The notes under the pieces: model-generated
What the model was told of the DNA's origin: nothing
The model's input: only the letters and a program-made list of their open reading frames with translations
Databases searched by the model: none
Part shown: piece after piece, positions 6,359 to 6,843 of the stretch
How the letters are laid out: the number at the start of each line of letters is the position of its first letter
Numbering within the stretch: position 1 is the first letter of the stretch
Position numbers and translations under genes: made by a program
Source of the DNA: Bacteroidota bacterium
GTDB taxonomy: Bacteria > Bacteroidota > Bacteroidia > Chitinophagales > Chitinophagaceae
Assembly (NCBI GenBank): GCA_023426425.1
Contig: JAFAAT010000309.1
Coordinates: 1-6,843, forward strand
Reading direction: 5' to 3'
Length of the DNA: 6,843 bases

Positions 6359-6843
6359 TCAATGATTTGAATAAATTAAGATTGATTCCCCGGGCAGAGT
6401 AATCGGTGCTCCTGCTTCTGGATTTTGTTCCGCCTGCACTTTACCACCCCACTGCGGGTCTGCAGAATTCAACAACAGATTCCAGTGCAAGTTTGATGAT
6501 GGCATTACAACATTCTGTTCCGACACAGAAAAATTCATCAGGCAAACTAGTTTATGCTCGAGGTGCCAACGACTAAGCAGCAGGACTTTTTGCTCTTCAT
6601 CAAACTGCACCTGCAACTTTTTCCTGTCGGTGTGTTGCAGCACGGGGTGTTGTTTTCTTAGCCGGATGAGCGTTTTGTAGAAATGAAGCAGAATGCTATG
6701 TGGTTCCGGTTTCACGAGGCTCCAGTCGAGTTGCGACTCTTTGAATATCTCTTCGGACTGCGGATCTGGCGCTTCTCCTTTCGCATGAAACGCTTCAAAT
6801 TCCGCTTTGCGACCCTTTCTCACTGCTTCTACAAGCTGCGGAT
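6359..6843 (-). CDS. treZ: Malto-oligosyltrehalose trehalohydrolase, C-terminal part (cut by right edge)
   Basis: TreZ (GH13) cleaves the alpha-1,4 bond next to the trehalose end of maltooligosyltrehalose, releasing free trehalose. It is the step after TreY. The 160 visible residues start with PQLVEAVRKGRKAEFEAF and continue through DPQSEEIFKESQLDWSL, a typical TreZ stretch. Next comes the helix FYKTLIRLRKQHPVL and then a beta-sandwich C-terminal domain (VLLLSRW, KLVCLMNFS, GESILIYSN). The catalytic Asp/Glu/Asp residues would lie upstream, outside the window, so activity cannot be checked here. The frame is open to the right edge; a GTG (Val) at 6821-6823 is internal, not a start. The TGA stop at 6359-6361 is five bases before the treY-malQ ATG, which indicates one operon with probable translational coupling. 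Identification rests on the C-terminal motifs plus the adjacent treY. Confidence 0.92.
   Translation of the reverse strand, partial: PQLVEAVRKGRKAEFEAFHAKGEAPDPQSEEIFKESQLDWSLVKPEPHSILLHFYKTLIRLRKQHPVLQHTDRKKLQVQFDEEQKVLLLSRWHLEHKLVCLMNFSVSEQNVVMPSSNLHWNLLLNSADPQWGGKVQAEQNPEAGAPITLPGESILIYSNH

Noticed and set aside
6821..6823. GTG as a start for a separate 154-aa gene at the right edge
   Set aside because: The frame stays open to the window edge and the upstream residues PQLVEA fit TreZ, so the GTG encodes an internal valine.
1..6843. CRISPR array, insertion sequence, tRNA or prophage signals
   Set aside because: I saw no regularly spaced repeats, transposase motifs, terminal inverted repeats or tRNA-like folds in the window.

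Overview
The window looks like a chromosomal segment from a Bacteroidota bacterium, most likely a Chitinophagaceae/Sphingobacteriia-type soil or freshwater species. This rests on moderate G+C, start codons with AT-rich upstream sequence and little Shine-Dalgarno signal, and protein families whose wording I recognise from that phylum. Genus-level assignment is inference. There are no mobile elements, rRNA, tRNA or CRISPR arrays.

Layout from left to right. (1) The N-terminal 53 codons of a sugar-phosphate nucleotidyltransferase run off the left edge on the minus strand. (2) A gap of about 375 bp follows with no convincing gene. (3) A 203-aa conserved hypothetical protein (minus) is divergent from a 296-aa protein (plus). 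The latter joins a long Gly/Tyr/Arg/Asp-rich disordered N-terminus to a C-terminal BON domain, and the two share a 133-bp intergenic region. (4) A strong hairpin lies in the convergent gap after the BON gene. (5) The right 60% of the window is a minus-strand trehalose operon. It holds the C-terminal part of treZ (malto-oligosyltrehalose trehalohydrolase), followed almost without gap by a 1358-aa fusion of malto-oligosyltrehalose synthase (TreY, GH13) and 4-alpha-glucanotransferase (MalQ, GH77).

How the genes fit together. TreY converts the reducing end of a malto-oligosaccharide to a trehalosyl unit and TreZ releases trehalose. The fused MalQ can rebuild the short maltodextrins left over into longer TreY substrates. 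This is a compact glycogen/maltodextrin-to-trehalose module. Trehalose is a compatible solute, and BON-domain proteins of the OsmY type are often linked to osmotic or envelope stress. The neighbourhood therefore plausibly belongs to stress or desiccation physiology, but the sequence does not prove co-regulation.

I do not see a wholly new system. The observations most worth a second look are the TreY-MalQ fusion, the condensate-like low-complexity BON protein, and its divergent uncharacterised partner with a possible short leader ORF.
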